Below, one piece after another: positions 37,515 through 47,422 of a DNA stretch of 64,000 nt (positions are counted from its first letter, which is position 1; each line of letters begins with the position of its first letter). The notes under the pieces are model-generated. The model was given only the letters and a program-made list of their open reading frames with translations, searched no databases and was not told where the DNA came from. The stretch is taken from the NCBI RefSeq assembly GCF_012290005.1, contig NZ_JAAXMS010000006.1, forward strand, positions 496,001 to 560,000, written 5' to 3'. The stretch comes from Crateriforma spongiae (GTDB taxonomy: Bacteria; Planctomycetota; Planctomycetia; Pirellulales; Pirellulaceae). Made by a program: the position numbers and the translations under genes.

Positions 37515-39920
37515 TCATTCCGGCTGATCAAATTCGGTCATCTTGAAACCGGTCCGTTCGTCCAACGCTTCATAGAAACCGCGTCGGATTTCATTGTTTT
37601 CCGTATTGGTCAAGAACTGGGCCATCATCCGCTCGCCGCGTTGCAGGAAACGGTTGCGGAGTTCTTCGACCGACGGCTGGAAGGAACGCGGAACGATCAC
37701 GTAGTAGACACGCTGGGGGGCGTTGGCCGCGACTCCCGCGTTTCCGACTTCCGTGTGGAACGTTGCCCGCATGAATTTCGGACCGACCGAATCCAATTCC
37801 GGAACGTTGCCGATCGTCATCTGGCCGAAACCCATCATGTTCATCCAGCTGAACGGACCCAAGCCGGTTTTCAGTTGGTCTTGTTTGTCATCCGGAATGG
37901 CTTCTTCCAGCGACTTTTCGTTTTCAGCGGCGACCTGTTTCGCGATTCGTGTCGCCTCTTCCTCGGCGAACTTGCGTGCTTCGCGGGTGCGGATGGCCAT
38001 GATGACCTCGTCGCGGGCTTCCTCCAGCGTCGGTGCATAGCTGTCGATCTGGTCGGTTTTCCACGACACGTACGTCTTGCTGGCGGTCAGGTCGACGGTG
38101 ACCAGCGGTGACAAAACGGCTTGGCCTTGCATGCCGCCGCCGCCGAACATCAGGAACGCGTAGGGCGGTCCACGTTGATCCAACGAAGTGCCCGTTCCGA
38201 CGCTGTTGCCGATCGCTTCATCCGCAATTTCTTCCGCGTTGCGTTCGCCGATGGTTCCGTATTCCAGTCCCAAATCGTCGGCCAGTTTTTTCAGATCCGG
38301 ACGTTCCGGAGCGTCGGCCTCGGTCGCCGTGCCGACCGCCACGTTGCTCTCGTGGATCGACAGTTCGCTGAAGTAGCGTTGCATCCGGCTGCGGACCTGC
38401 TGGACGGCTTTGTCCAATTTTTGGGCCGCGATCGGTCTCGCCAAGTCGTCCAGAATTTCGTTGCGGACGTCTTCGAAAGATTCCGCTTCGTACTCCGGTT
38501 CGCCTTCGCCGTCGTCGGCATCCGCTTCGGCATCGGTCGCCTGGGCGTCTGCGGAGTCCGCATCGCCGGCGTCGTCGGCCGTTTCGGTGTCCTCCGATTC
38601 GTCTTGGACCAATGCGACGAGGGTGGTGCCGTTGCCAGGCGAACGGATCGCCGCGCCGTCTTCCTCAGCGGGTGCGTCTTCGCCCGATGCCTCTGGTTCA
38701 GCCGGTGATTCCTCGGCGGGTGCTTCTTCCACCGAAGTTTCCTCGGCCGAAGTTTCTTCAGCAGCCTGCTCTTCGACCGTCGTTTCTTCGGCCGGTGCTT
38801 CCTCACCGACGGGTTCTTCGGTCATCGGTTCCTCGGCCGCCTCTTCGGCAACCTCCGCCATCTCTTCCTCGGCGGCGGCTTCTTCTTCCGCTGCCTCTTC
38901 TTCGGCGGCCGCCTCGGTGTCCATGCCCAAGTCCAGCAGGTCTTGGTCGGCTTCCGGTTCGACCGGCAGGCGGAAATCACCGCCGTCCAGGCGACGCTGG
39001 TATTCCGCCTTCAGTTGTTCTTCGGTGAAGTTATCGATTTCGCGATCGATGAAGGTGTTCAGGTTGGCGGCAACGAATTCGAATTCCGCAACGGTGGGAC
39101 GGCGGAAACCCGGTTCGGGCGATTGGTCGTTGGGCAACACGTCCTTGCCGGCTTCGTAGACCTCCTTGATGTCCGATTCGCTGGGGTTGGGATCGGTTTT
39201 GTCGATGAAGTCGGCAACCAGCACGCCGTAGGCATCGACGGTGGCTTGTTGGCTGAGCTTCAAAAAGTTTTCCCACTGCTGGGCGGGGGTGACGATCGGG
39301 ATGTCGCCCATGCCGGGGATCGAACCGGCGGCCAAGCCCGAATCAACGCTTTGCTGGAACGCCTGGGCCAGCAACAGCTGTCGCAAAACGTCGTACAGGT
39401 GGTATTGCCCCAGCCGGTTTCGGGTCGACTGCATCAGACGGCTGATGATTTCGCCGTCGGACATCGTGCCGTCGGTGAATTGTTGCAACCAGTATCGGAT
39501 CGCGCCGTCATCCAATTCGAAGCCGGCTTTTTTGGCTTCGGAGGCAAATTGCAGCGTTCGCACCGTGGCGAATTGGCTGGGCGCGGAAAAAATCCCCAAG
39601 TCTTCGACCTGGTTCGTCTGGGTGTTGTAGCGGAACCCGGCGGTCCGCGGCGTGCCTTGGCGGCGGATCGTTTCGTCGGCCAGTTCGTTCAAAAAGCGAA
39701 CGACGCTGTTGTGACTTTGGGTAAAGTAATCGACCCGCGACGCTTTGACCGGGGTGCCGTCAAACGTCGCAAAAACCGGGTCGGCGCCGACGGTCGCCCC
39801 ACTTTGCAGGTACGACTGCAGGGCCGGCAAAACCACAAACGCGAACAACGCCAAAAGGGTCAGCGCCACCATCAATGGCTTCAGGTAACGCCTAAAAATG
39901 ACAAACGGACTGCTGCTCAT
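37515..39920 (-). CDS. PpiD/SurA-like periplasmic folding protein with Glu/Ala-rich insert
   Basis: 801 aa from ATG 39920 (MSSSPFVIFRRYLKPLMVAL); the frame remains open 125 codons upstream across the topA 5' region, which is not credible coding. One N-terminal anchor helix (VALTLLALFAFVVLPALQSY), then a SurA-N-like helical part (SRVDYFTQSHNSVVRFLNEL; QQFTDGTMSDGEIISRLMQS). The C-terminal half is like the PpiD periplasmic body (DEVIMAIRTREARKFAEEEA; FHTEVGNAGVAANAPQRVYY), although a complete parvulin active site is not obvious. Residues about 330-460 (bases 38530-38930) are very rich in Glu, Ala, Ser and Asp, rarely broken by other residues. Probably anchored in the inner membrane and acting on exported proteins. 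Confidence 0.72.
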   Translation of the reverse strand: MSSSPFVIFRRYLKPLMVALTLLALFAFVVLPALQSYLQSGATVGADPVFATFDGTPVKASRVDYFTQSHNSVVRFLNELADETIRRQGTPRTAGFRYNTQTNQVEDLGIFSAPSQFATVRTLQFASEAKKAGFELDDGAIRYWLQQFTDGTMSDGEIISRLMQSTRNRLGQYHLYDVLRQLLLAQAFQQSVDSGLAAGSIPGMGDIPIVTPAQQWENFLKLSQQATVDAYGVLVADFIDKTDPNPSESDIKEVYEAGKDVLPNDQSPEPGFRRPTVAEFEFVAANLNTFIDREIDNFTEEQLKAEYQRRLDGGDFRLPVEPEADQDLLDLGMDTEAAAEEEAAEEEAAAEEEMAEVAEEAAEEPMTEEPVGEEAPAEETTVEEQAAEETSAEETSVEEAPAEESPAEPEASGEDAPAEEDGAAIRSPGNGTTLVALVQDESEDTETADDAGDADSADAQATDAEADADDGEGEPEYEAESFEDVRNEILDDLARPIAAQKLDKAVQQVRSRMQRYFSELSIHESNVAVGTATEADAPERPDLKKLADDLGLEYGTIGERNAEEIADEAIGNSVGTGTSLDQRGPPYAFLMFGGGGMQGQAVLSPLVTVDLTASKTYVSWKTDQIDSYAPTLEEARDEVIMAIRTREARKFAEEEATRIAKQVAAENEKSLEEAIPDDKQDQLKTGLGPFSWMNMMGFGQMTIGNVPELDSVGPKFMRATFHTEVGNAGVAANAPQRVYYVIVPRSFQPSVEELRNRFLQRGERMMAQFLTNTENNEIRRGFYEALDERTGFKMTEFDQPE

Positions 39921-40113
39921 GCCTGTGCTTTCAGACTTGCGATGGATTTGACGGGCGGTCTTGACAATTCTTCTACGTGTCCCAACTCTCTTTGGGCCAA
40001 GCCGCCAAAGGTATCGCCACCACTTTTCTAGGGTCAAGGCGAGTAATACCGCCCACACCGAAACGAATTTCGGTTTCCGCCACCCAACTGACATCCTTTC
40101 AACGCTGAGCCCC

Positions 40114-42876
40114 ATGGCCGAAACGACCGCGAACGCTAATTCAGGCAAACAGGGAAAGAGCCTGGTGATCGTCGAATCGCCGGCCAAAGCGCGTACGATT
40201 AGCAAATTTTTGGGCAAGGGATACCAGGTCGAGGCCAGTGTTGGCCACATTCGCGACCTGCCCGGTGGCGCCAAAGAAATGCCCAAGAAGTACAAAAAAG
40301 AACCTTGGGCCTATCTGGGCGTGAACACCGAACAGGATTTCACGCCGATCTACATCGTCCCGGCCGACAAAAAGAAACAGGTCGACAAGCTGAAAGCCGC
40401 TCTGGCCGACGCCGACAGCCTGTACCTGGCGACGGATGAAGACCGCGAAGGGGAAGCGATCAGCTGGCACTTGCACGAGCTGCTGAAGCCCAAAGTGCCG
40501 GTGCACCGTCTGGTTTTCCACGAAATCACCCGAGAAGCGATCCAAAACGCGTTGAATTCGCCTCGCGAAATCGACGACGGTCTGGTCCGCGCTCAAGAAA
40601 CGCGTCGGATTCTGGACCGCTTGTACGGTTACGACGTTTCGCAATTGCTGTGGAAAAAAGTCGGTCGGGGACTATCGGCCGGCCGCGTGCAAAGTGTCGC
40701 GGTGCGGCTAATCGTTCAACGCGAACGGGAACGCATGGCGTTCGTCGACGCGACGTACTGGGACTTGGAAGCCGTCTTCAAGACCGCCGCCGGTGAATCG
40801 TTGCCCGCCACGTTGTCGGCAGTCGGCGGACGAAAGATCCCCAGCGGAAAAGACTTTGATTCGACCAACGGGCAACTGAAAAATCCCGAGTTGTTACAGC
40901 TCAGTGAATCGGAGGCCGCGGATCTGGCGACGCGGTTGAAAGAGTCCGATTTCGAAGTCACGTCGGTGGAGGTCAAGCCGTTCACCGAGCGGCCGAGGGC
41001 TCCGTTCACGACCAGCACGATGCAACAGGAAGCCAACCGCAAACTGGGCATGACCGCCCGGCGATGCATGCAGGCGGCCCAGCGGTTGTACGAAAACGGT
41101 TACATCACCTACATGCGGACCGACAGCACGACGTTGTCGACCGAAGCGGTCAACGCGGCACGCAACAAAGTCCTCAGCGAATACGGCGAAAAATTCCTGC
41201 ACAGTTCGCCGCGGGTTTACAAAAGCAAAGTCAAAAACGCCCAGGAAGCTCACGAAGCGATCCGGCCCGCGGGTACGGATTTCCGGTTGCCCGAATCGGT
41301 CCGCGGCGAATTGGAACGCGATCAATTTCTGCTGTACGACTTGATCTGGAAACGCACGATCGCCTGTCAAATGGCCGACGCGCAAAAGCAGCGCATCAGC
41401 GTGGTGATCGAAGGCGGCGATGCGACCTTCACCGCCAGCGGAACCAGCATCCTGTTCGAAGGTTTCTTGCGGGCCTATGTCGAAGGCAGCGATGACCCGG
41501 CCAAGGAATTGGCCGACAAAGAACGCTTGTTGCCGCCGGTCAAAACGGAAGACCCGCTGACCGCCGATTCGCTGGATCCGAAAAGTCACACGACCCAGCC
41601 GCCGGCGCGTTTCAGCGAAGCTTCGTTGACGCGAACGCTGGAAGAAAAAGGCATCGGTCGCCCCAGTACGTACGCGTCGATCATCGAAACGATCCAGAAC
41701 CGCGATTATGTCTACAAAAAAGGCAACGCGCTGGTTCCCAGCTGGACCGCGTTCAGCGTCGTCCGGTTGATGGAAAACCACTTCGGCCCACTGGTCGATT
41801 ACGAATTCACCGCCCAGATGGAAGACTATCTGGATTCGATCAGCCGCAACGAAGCGGAGGCGTTGGAGTATCTGAAGAAGTTTTACTTCGGCGATGAATC
41901 CGTGGCCGAAGGCGGGGAATCGAAATCGATCGGCCTGAAACCTCGTTTGGAAAGCAAGGTCGAAGAAATCGATCCGCGGGTCACCGCCAAATTCTTGCTG
42001 GGTGTTCCCGAAGACGGGCCACACCGCGAAGAAGTTTTTGTGCGGGTCGGCAAGTACGGACCGTTTCTGGAACAGGGGGAACGCAAGGCGCCGATTCCCG
42101 ACGGCCTGGCACCGGATGAACTGAACCTGGCCCTGGCCATGGAACTGTTCGAACAGGCGTCCAAGGAAGACCAACCGCTGGGCACGCATCCCGATACGGG
42201 CAAGCCGATCTATGTGAAGGTCGGTCGGTTCGGGCCGTACATCCAGTTGGGCGAAAACGACGACGAAGAAAAGAAGAACAAGTCGTTGCTAAAGGGCATG
42301 TCGATCGACGACCTGACATTGGAAACCGCTTGTCAGTTGTTGTCGTTGCCACGGACGCTGGGCAATCATCCCGAATCGGGCCAGCCGATCGAAGCCAACG
42401 ACGGACGTTACGGGCCGTACATCAAATGCGAAAAGGACACGCGTTCGCTGCCCGCCGGCGTGTCACCGCTCAGTGTGACCTTGGACGAAGCGATCGCGCT
42501 GTTGAAACAGCCCAAGACTCGGGGGCGTGCGGCACCGAAAGAGCCGATCAAGGTTTTCGAACAAAAATCACCCGTCACCGATAATGAAGTCAAGGTGCTG
42601 GAGGGTCGCTATGGACCCTACGTTACCGATGGTGAAACCAACGCATCGACGCCCAAGGGCACCGACCCGAAGGAATTGAAGTTCGAAGACGCGTTGACGC
42701 TGTTGGCCGAACGGGCCGCTCGGGCGCCGAAGAAAAAGAAAAAGGCCAAGAAGAAAGCCGCCAAGAAAAAGGCGACCAAGAAAGCGGCCAAGAAGAAAAC
42801 CACGAAGAAGAAAGCGGCAAAGAAAAAGGCCGCCAAGAAAAACACCAAGCTGAAAGGCTTGCCCAGCGACGAATAG
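40114..42876 (+). CDS. topA: DNA topoisomerase I with zinc-finger-free C-terminal repeats and Lys-rich tail
   Basis: 920 aa from ATG 40114 (MAETTAN); the frame is open to 39961 but the upstream residues lack similarity. Relaxes negatively supercoiled DNA. Toprim domain: SLVIVESPAKARTISKFLGK, ATDEDREGEAISWH. Catalytic core: GLSAGRVQSVAVRLIVQRE, FTTSTMQQEANRKLG, and the active Tyr in GYITYMRTDSTTLS; RPSTYASIIETIQ also present. The C-terminal quarter has three Topo-C-repeat units marked VGKYGPF, VGRFGPY and DGRYGPY/EGRYGPY. No Cys4 zinc fingers are seen, unlike E. coli TopA. The last 45 residues (bases 42727-42860) are a Lys/Ala tail, which may bind DNA nonspecifically. Confidence 0.95.
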   Translation: MAETTANANSGKQGKSLVIVESPAKARTISKFLGKGYQVEASVGHIRDLPGGAKEMPKKYKKEPWAYLGVNTEQDFTPIYIVPADKKKQVDKLKAALADADSLYLATDEDREGEAISWHLHELLKPKVPVHRLVFHEITREAIQNALNSPREIDDGLVRAQETRRILDRLYGYDVSQLLWKKVGRGLSAGRVQSVAVRLIVQRERERMAFVDATYWDLEAVFKTAAGESLPATLSAVGGRKIPSGKDFDSTNGQLKNPELLQLSESEAADLATRLKESDFEVTSVEVKPFTERPRAPFTTSTMQQEANRKLGMTARRCMQAAQRLYENGYITYMRTDSTTLSTEAVNAARNKVLSEYGEKFLHSSPRVYKSKVKNAQEAHEAIRPAGTDFRLPESVRGELERDQFLLYDLIWKRTIACQMADAQKQRISVVIEGGDATFTASGTSILFEGFLRAYVEGSDDPAKELADKERLLPPVKTEDPLTADSLDPKSHTTQPPARFSEASLTRTLEEKGIGRPSTYASIIETIQNRDYVYKKGNALVPSWTAFSVVRLMENHFGPLVDYEFTAQMEDYLDSISRNEAEALEYLKKFYFGDESVAEGGESKSIGLKPRLESKVEEIDPRVTAKFLLGVPEDGPHREEVFVRVGKYGPFLEQGERKAPIPDGLAPDELNLALAMELFEQASKEDQPLGTHPDTGKPIYVKVGRFGPYIQLGENDDEEKKNKSLLKGMSIDDLTLETACQLLSLPRTLGNHPESGQPIEANDGRYGPYIKCEKDTRSLPAGVSPLSVTLDEAIALLKQPKTRGRAAPKEPIKVFEQKSPVTDNEVKVLEGRYGPYVTDGETNASTPKGTDPKELKFEDALTLLAERAARAPKKKKKAKKKAAKKKATKKAAKKKTTKKKAAKKKAAKKNTKLKGLPSDE

Positions 42877-43014
42877 CACCGCCGGCTTTGCCCGCGACGG
42901 TTCTGATCAACCGGTCGCATGCGGTCTTCGGCGGCAGACAACGTCACCGTGATTCGTCTATCCTGTTTGCCCTTCCACCCTTTTTGAAATCTCGAAACGT
43001 TAAACGGAGCCCCC

Positions 43015-43191
43015 ATGGCTGGAATCGAACGCGTCCGCGAAATCAAACGTCTGCGCACCCGTCGCAAGAAGACCAAGTACCTGGTCAATCGTGCCAAAAA
43101 CGGCTCGATGGAAAAAGCCGAAGTGATTCGCAAGCTGCGTGCGTTGACCCCGGGCGCCGAAGACATCATCAAGCGTGAAGGCCTGGCCTGA
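43015..43191 (+). CDS. 58-aa basic protein of planctomycete type
   Basis: Starts MAGIERVREIKRLRTRRKKT and ends IIKREGLA, 58 residues with 18 Arg/Lys. GGAG lies 6 bases before the ATG, a good ribosome-binding site for this genome. The composition suggests binding of nucleic acid or ribosomes. I recall a similar short planctomycete family (possibly the one named DUF6800) but cannot confirm it. A 96-codon open frame in another phase across the region is a shadow. It lies between topA and the Gld-like operon, 138 bp after topA, and probably has its own promoter. Confidence 0.75.
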   Translation: MAGIERVREIKRLRTRRKKTKYLVNRAKNGSMEKAEVIRKLRALTPGAEDIIKREGLA

Positions 43192-43372
43192 ACCTGACGA
43201 GTTTTCGTTCGGTTTGCCCCGGTCTGGCCGCTTCGGCATCGGATCGAACGTCCGGCGCGGCCGATTCTTTCTTCATTTTTTTGGCGAACCGTGTGCCGGC
43301 ATGTGGCGTAGCGGAGCCAAAAATCTGTGATGGTATGTCCTCATTCATGCCCCACCCGCAAGAAGTTAGCTG

Positions 43373-44167
43373 ATGACAGAAACGCCTGCTGAACAGGCTT
43401 CTAGCGAGCCCACCACCGCGGCCAAACGGCCGATGATCGAAGCGATCGGACTTTCCAAGTTCTACGGTCCCTTCGCCGCCAGCCGTGACATCACCTTTTC
43501 GGTCGGCGAAGGCGAATTGGTCGCTTTCCTTGGCCCCAATGGTGCAGGCAAAAGCACCACGATGAAGATGTTGACCGGTTACATCGCGCCCAGCGAAGGT
43601 GTCGCGAAGATCGCCGGGCACAACATGATGGAAGACCGAATCGCCGGCAGCCGTCGTCTGGGGTACCTGCCCGAAAGCGGCCCGCTGTATTACGAAATGA
43701 CCCCGATGGCGATGCTCAGTTTCTTCGCCGACGCCCGTGGGCTTTCATCGGCGATCAAGAAAGACCGCATCGACAAAGTGGTCGACATTTGTGACTTGTC
43801 GACCGTCATGTACAAACCGATCAGCAAGCTGTCCAAGGGTTTCAAGCAGCGTGTCGGCATGAGCCAAGCACTGTTGCACGAACCCGACGTGTTGATCTTG
43901 GACGAACCGACCGCCGGTCTGGATCCCAACCAGATTCGCGGCGTCCGAAAAACGATGCGACGGCTGAGTGAAACCAAGACGATTTTGCTGTCGACGCACA
44001 TTCTGCAGGAAGTCGAAGCGATGGCCGATCGTGTCGTGCTGATCAACGAAGGTCGTATGCGTTACGACGGCAGCGTCGAAGGTTTGCGTCAGCGCGGCGA
44101 CGGTGACCTGGACGATGCGTTCCATTCGCTGACCCTTGGCGAAGCGATGGAACCGTCGGAGACTTGA
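43373..44167 (+). CDS. GldA-like ABC transporter ATP-binding protein
   Basis: 264 aa. Walker A FLGPNGAGKSTT, GYLPESGPLYYEMTP (the Q-loop region characteristic of the GldA group), signature LSKGFKQRVGMSQALL, Walker B VLILDEPTAGLDPNQ and switch LSTHILQEVEAM. It pairs with the GldF/GldG-like membrane protein that starts 297 bp downstream. In Bacteroidota GldAFG is tied to gliding; in other phyla such modules are common without gliding and their substrate is unknown. The gap to the next gene holds no gene that I can support. Confidence 0.9.
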   Translation: MTETPAEQASSEPTTAAKRPMIEAIGLSKFYGPFAASRDITFSVGEGELVAFLGPNGAGKSTTMKMLTGYIAPSEGVAKIAGHNMMEDRIAGSRRLGYLPESGPLYYEMTPMAMLSFFADARGLSSAIKKDRIDKVVDICDLSTVMYKPISKLSKGFKQRVGMSQALLHEPDVLILDEPTAGLDPNQIRGVRKTMRRLSETKTILLSTHILQEVEAMADRVVLINEGRMRYDGSVEGLRQRGDGDLDDAFHSLTLGEAMEPSET

Positions 44168-44464
44168 TCGGTCCCCGCCGCCCGGCCGGCATCATCCGGC
44201 TCCGGTGCGTCGGTTGGTTTGGACCCTCTGGGCCATCAACCGGCCACTTCCGCGGCTGATGCTTTGTCGGCCGACGTTCGCGGCCGACAGAAATTTGGTT
44301 CGGCCAGAATGCCGGACTGGAAAACACGGGGCGACCCGTCACCGGCAGCCTTCGGTTCTTCGCACCGAATGTGATGCGGCGACTGGACCATCCCCTTTGC
44401 AATGCGTACCCACCCAATTCCATGACGAAAGATCGACTTTCGTCTGACCCACTGAATCACCACC

Positions 44465-47383
44465 ATGGCACTCGACAACGTTACATCCGCCTTGATCAGT
44501 TTGCTGATCATGGACCTCGTGTTTTTGTTGGTCTTGGTTGCCGTCGTCGCATTATTGGCGGGCACCAAGAAGGCCGCGTTCGCGGTGATGAAACGAAACT
44601 TCGTCGGATACTTCAGCAATCCGACCGGTTACGTTTTCCTGTGCATCTTCGTCTTCCTGACGTCGGTCGCCGCGTTTTGGCCCTATGAGTTCTTCAACAG
44701 CAATTTGGCCACGCTGGATCAACTGAATTACTGGTACCCGTTGATCATGCTGGTCTTCATTCCGGCGATCACGATGTCGATCTGGGCGGAAGAAAAGCGT
44801 CAGGGGACCGATGAATTGCTGCTGACACTGCCGGCCGACGACTTCGACATCGTGATCGGTAAATACATGTCGGCGGCCGCGATTTTCACCGCGTCGCTGC
44901 TGTTCAGCCAACTCAGCACGTTCACCACGCTGGCCATCTTGACCCAAGGCGGTCTGGATACCGGGCTGATCTTCACGACATACTTGGGCTATTGGTTCGT
45001 CGGATTGACGATGATCGCCATCGGCATGATTGCGTCGTTCCTGACGGGGAACTTGACGGTCGGGTTCATCCTGGGGGCTCTGTTCAATGCCCCGCTGGCA
45101 TTCGCGTCGCTGGCCGATTCGATCAGCCCCAACCGTGCGATCGCTCAGTGGATCGCCGGCAGCGGAATCGCTCGGCCATTTGATGATTTCGGTCGCGGCG
45201 TGATCAGCAGTTCGTCGGTCGTCTACTTCATCCTGGTTGCCGCAGTCGCCCTATACGTTTGCATGATTTTGATCGGCCGTCGCCACTGGACCGGCGGCAA
45301 AGATGGCAGCGGGATGGTGTGGCACTACCTGGCCCGGACGCTTGCCCTGGTCGTCTTCACCGTCGGTGCCGTTTTGGCGTTCCGAAACCAAGACGTCGTT
45401 CGGCACGACGCGACCGAAGGCAAAGTCAGTTCGCTGGCCGGTGCCACCAAGGACCTGATTCAAAACTTGGATGCCGATCGGCCGATCGTCGTCGATGCTT
45501 TCATCAGCAGTGACGTTCCGGAACTGTACGCCAAGACGCGGTACGAATTGATCAACCTGTTGAAGGAGTTCCGCAGCGAAGCCAGCAAACGCGGCCGAAC
45601 GATCGAAGTCAACTTGTACGACGGTATCGAACTGTTTAGCGAGGAAGCCGCGTTGGCCGCCGAGCGATTCGGTATCGAACCGGTCGAACGAATGGTCCGC
45701 GAAAAGGGGGCATTTCAACAGAAACAGTTCATTCTGGGTGCGGCGTTCAAATCGGGGCTACAGAAAGTGACCGTGCCCATCTTTGAGTATGGCATTCCCA
45801 CCGAATACGAACTGGTCCGCAGTATCAACACGGTCGCCAGTGGTGCGAAGAAGCGTCTGGGATTGGTCACCACCGATGCCAGGTTGATGGGCGGCGTCGT
45901 CACCGCGGGCATGCAAATGCAGCGTGTTGAAAAGCACCCGTTGGTCGACGAGTTGTCCAAGCAGTACGAAGTCGAAGAAGTCGACATGAATTCGCCGGTC
46001 ACCCCGGGCATGTACGACGTGTTGGTCGCGGTTCAGCCGTCGTCGTTGTCACCGCCTCAATTCGAGCGCTTCGTCGATGCGGTCAAAGCGGGCGTGCCCA
46101 CGGCGATCTTCGAAGATCCGTTGCCGGTCGGTCGCAGCTACATCACCCCCACCGGTCGTCCCAAACAGGGTGGTGGCGGTATGGCCGCGATGTTTGGCGG
46201 CGGACAACAAGAACCCAAAGGCGACATTCGCCAACTGTGGGACGTGTTGGAATTGGACGTTCCCGGCCAACCCAACATGAACCAGCTGTATGATTCCAAG
46301 TTGGCTTGGCAGGCACACAACCCGTACCCGAACTTGGCCGAATCCGCCAATGAATTGTGGGTCTTCATCGACGAAAATCAGCAAGGCCTTCGCGAAGGCG
46401 ACGCGATGAACGATGAAAGTCGCATCACGTCGGGACTGTCCCAAGTCTTGGCGATCATGCCCGGTGTGGTCGACGGGAAAAGCGAATCAAACCTGAATCA
46501 CATCCCGTTGATGTCGACGGGCGAAAACAGTGGTTCCTTGTCCTACACCGAAGTCGAACAGGCGCTCAACACTCGCCAGCCGATTTCGCAACTGATCAAT
46601 TCCGTCCAGCCCGGCCGTCACATCGCGATCGCGATCGAAGGCAAGGGCGGCGACGAAGAGGATGACACCGTCGATGAAGGCGATGCCGAATCCACCGATG
46701 ATGATCAGGCGGACGCCAAGGATCATCCGATCCGTGCCGTCTATGTCGCCGACACGGACTTGATGTTGCCTGATTTCCTGTTGATCCGGGCCGATCCGAA
46801 CGCCGCACAAGATGTTCGGTTCCAATTCCAAAACGTGACCTTCATCCTGAACGCGATCGACTGGCTGGCTGACCAGACTCAGTTCATCGACGTGCGAAAC
46901 CACGAACCGATTTTTGCCAGCCTGAAGATGATCGACTCGGTCAAAGACCAGGCGATGGGCGACGTGCGTTTGCGATCCAAGGAATTCCAAAACGACTACG
47001 ACGCCGCGGTCCGCGAAGCAGAAGAAAAGATGCAAAGCGAGATTCAGTCGCTGCAGAAGGAAATCGAAAAGCTGACCAAGCAAAGCCAGGACGGAAAGAT
47101 TCCGACGTCCGTCCTGCGTGAAAAACAAACGACGTTCGCGATGATGCAGGAAGCACAGCAACGAGCGTTGGCGGTCAAAACCCAAAAGTTCGAACGTCAA
47201 CGGGACAAAAAGGTCCAGGAAATCGAACGCCTGGCTGACCAGAAGGTCACCGAGATCCAAAACAAAGTGAAAACCGCCGCGGTCGTTTTGCCGTGTATCC
47301 CACCGTTGGTCATCGGCGTCATCGTCTTTGCGTCACGTCGATTGCGTGAACGCGAAACCATCACCAAGGCACGATTGAAATAG
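44465..47383 (+). CDS. GldF-GldG fusion: ABC permease joined to a Gldg auxiliary domain
   Basis: 972 aa. Residues 1-290 are an ABC-2 permease: SNPTGYVFLCIFVFLTSVAA, IPAITMSIWAEEKRQGTDEL (the typical GldF cytoplasmic motif LLLTLP follows), and about seven membrane helices. After a helix near 295-315 the large exported GldG-like domain begins (VVVDAFISSDVPELYAKTRY; then VNLYDGIELFSEEAALAAER). An acidic loop is at about 720-745, and a Lys/Glu/Gln-rich coiled coil at 850-940 leads into a last membrane helix (VVLPCIPPLVIGVIVFASRR). In Bacteroidota GldF and GldG are separate proteins. The DUF4340 gene follows 39 bp downstream. Confidence 0.9.
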   Translation: MALDNVTSALISLLIMDLVFLLVLVAVVALLAGTKKAAFAVMKRNFVGYFSNPTGYVFLCIFVFLTSVAAFWPYEFFNSNLATLDQLNYWYPLIMLVFIPAITMSIWAEEKRQGTDELLLTLPADDFDIVIGKYMSAAAIFTASLLFSQLSTFTTLAILTQGGLDTGLIFTTYLGYWFVGLTMIAIGMIASFLTGNLTVGFILGALFNAPLAFASLADSISPNRAIAQWIAGSGIARPFDDFGRGVISSSSVVYFILVAAVALYVCMILIGRRHWTGGKDGSGMVWHYLARTLALVVFTVGAVLAFRNQDVVRHDATEGKVSSLAGATKDLIQNLDADRPIVVDAFISSDVPELYAKTRYELINLLKEFRSEASKRGRTIEVNLYDGIELFSEEAALAAERFGIEPVERMVREKGAFQQKQFILGAAFKSGLQKVTVPIFEYGIPTEYELVRSINTVASGAKKRLGLVTTDARLMGGVVTAGMQMQRVEKHPLVDELSKQYEVEEVDMNSPVTPGMYDVLVAVQPSSLSPPQFERFVDAVKAGVPTAIFEDPLPVGRSYITPTGRPKQGGGGMAAMFGGGQQEPKGDIRQLWDVLELDVPGQPNMNQLYDSKLAWQAHNPYPNLAESANELWVFIDENQQGLREGDAMNDESRITSGLSQVLAIMPGVVDGKSESNLNHIPLMSTGENSGSLSYTEVEQALNTRQPISQLINSVQPGRHIAIAIEGKGGDEEDDTVDEGDAESTDDDQADAKDHPIRAVYVADTDLMLPDFLLIRADPNAAQDVRFQFQNVTFILNAIDWLADQTQFIDVRNHEPIFASLKMIDSVKDQAMGDVRLRSKEFQNDYDAAVREAEEKMQSEIQSLQKEIEKLTKQSQDGKIPTSVLREKQTTFAMMQEAQQRALAVKTQKFERQRDKKVQEIERLADQKVTEIQNKVKTAAVVLPCIPPLVIGVIVFASRRLRERETITKARLK

Positions 47384-47422
47384 CGTCTTCGGACCCTCGA
47401 ATCCAAAAGCACAGTTTTTGAT

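Noticed and set aside
39921-40295. N-terminal extension of the PpiD-like frame
   Set aside because: The extension would overlap the topA start in antisense; the membrane-anchor start at 39920 fits the family.
42888-43178. 96-codon plus frame between topA and the Gld-like operon
   Set aside because: The real gene in the region is the 58-codon frame 43015-43191 in another phase, with a good ribosome-binding site.
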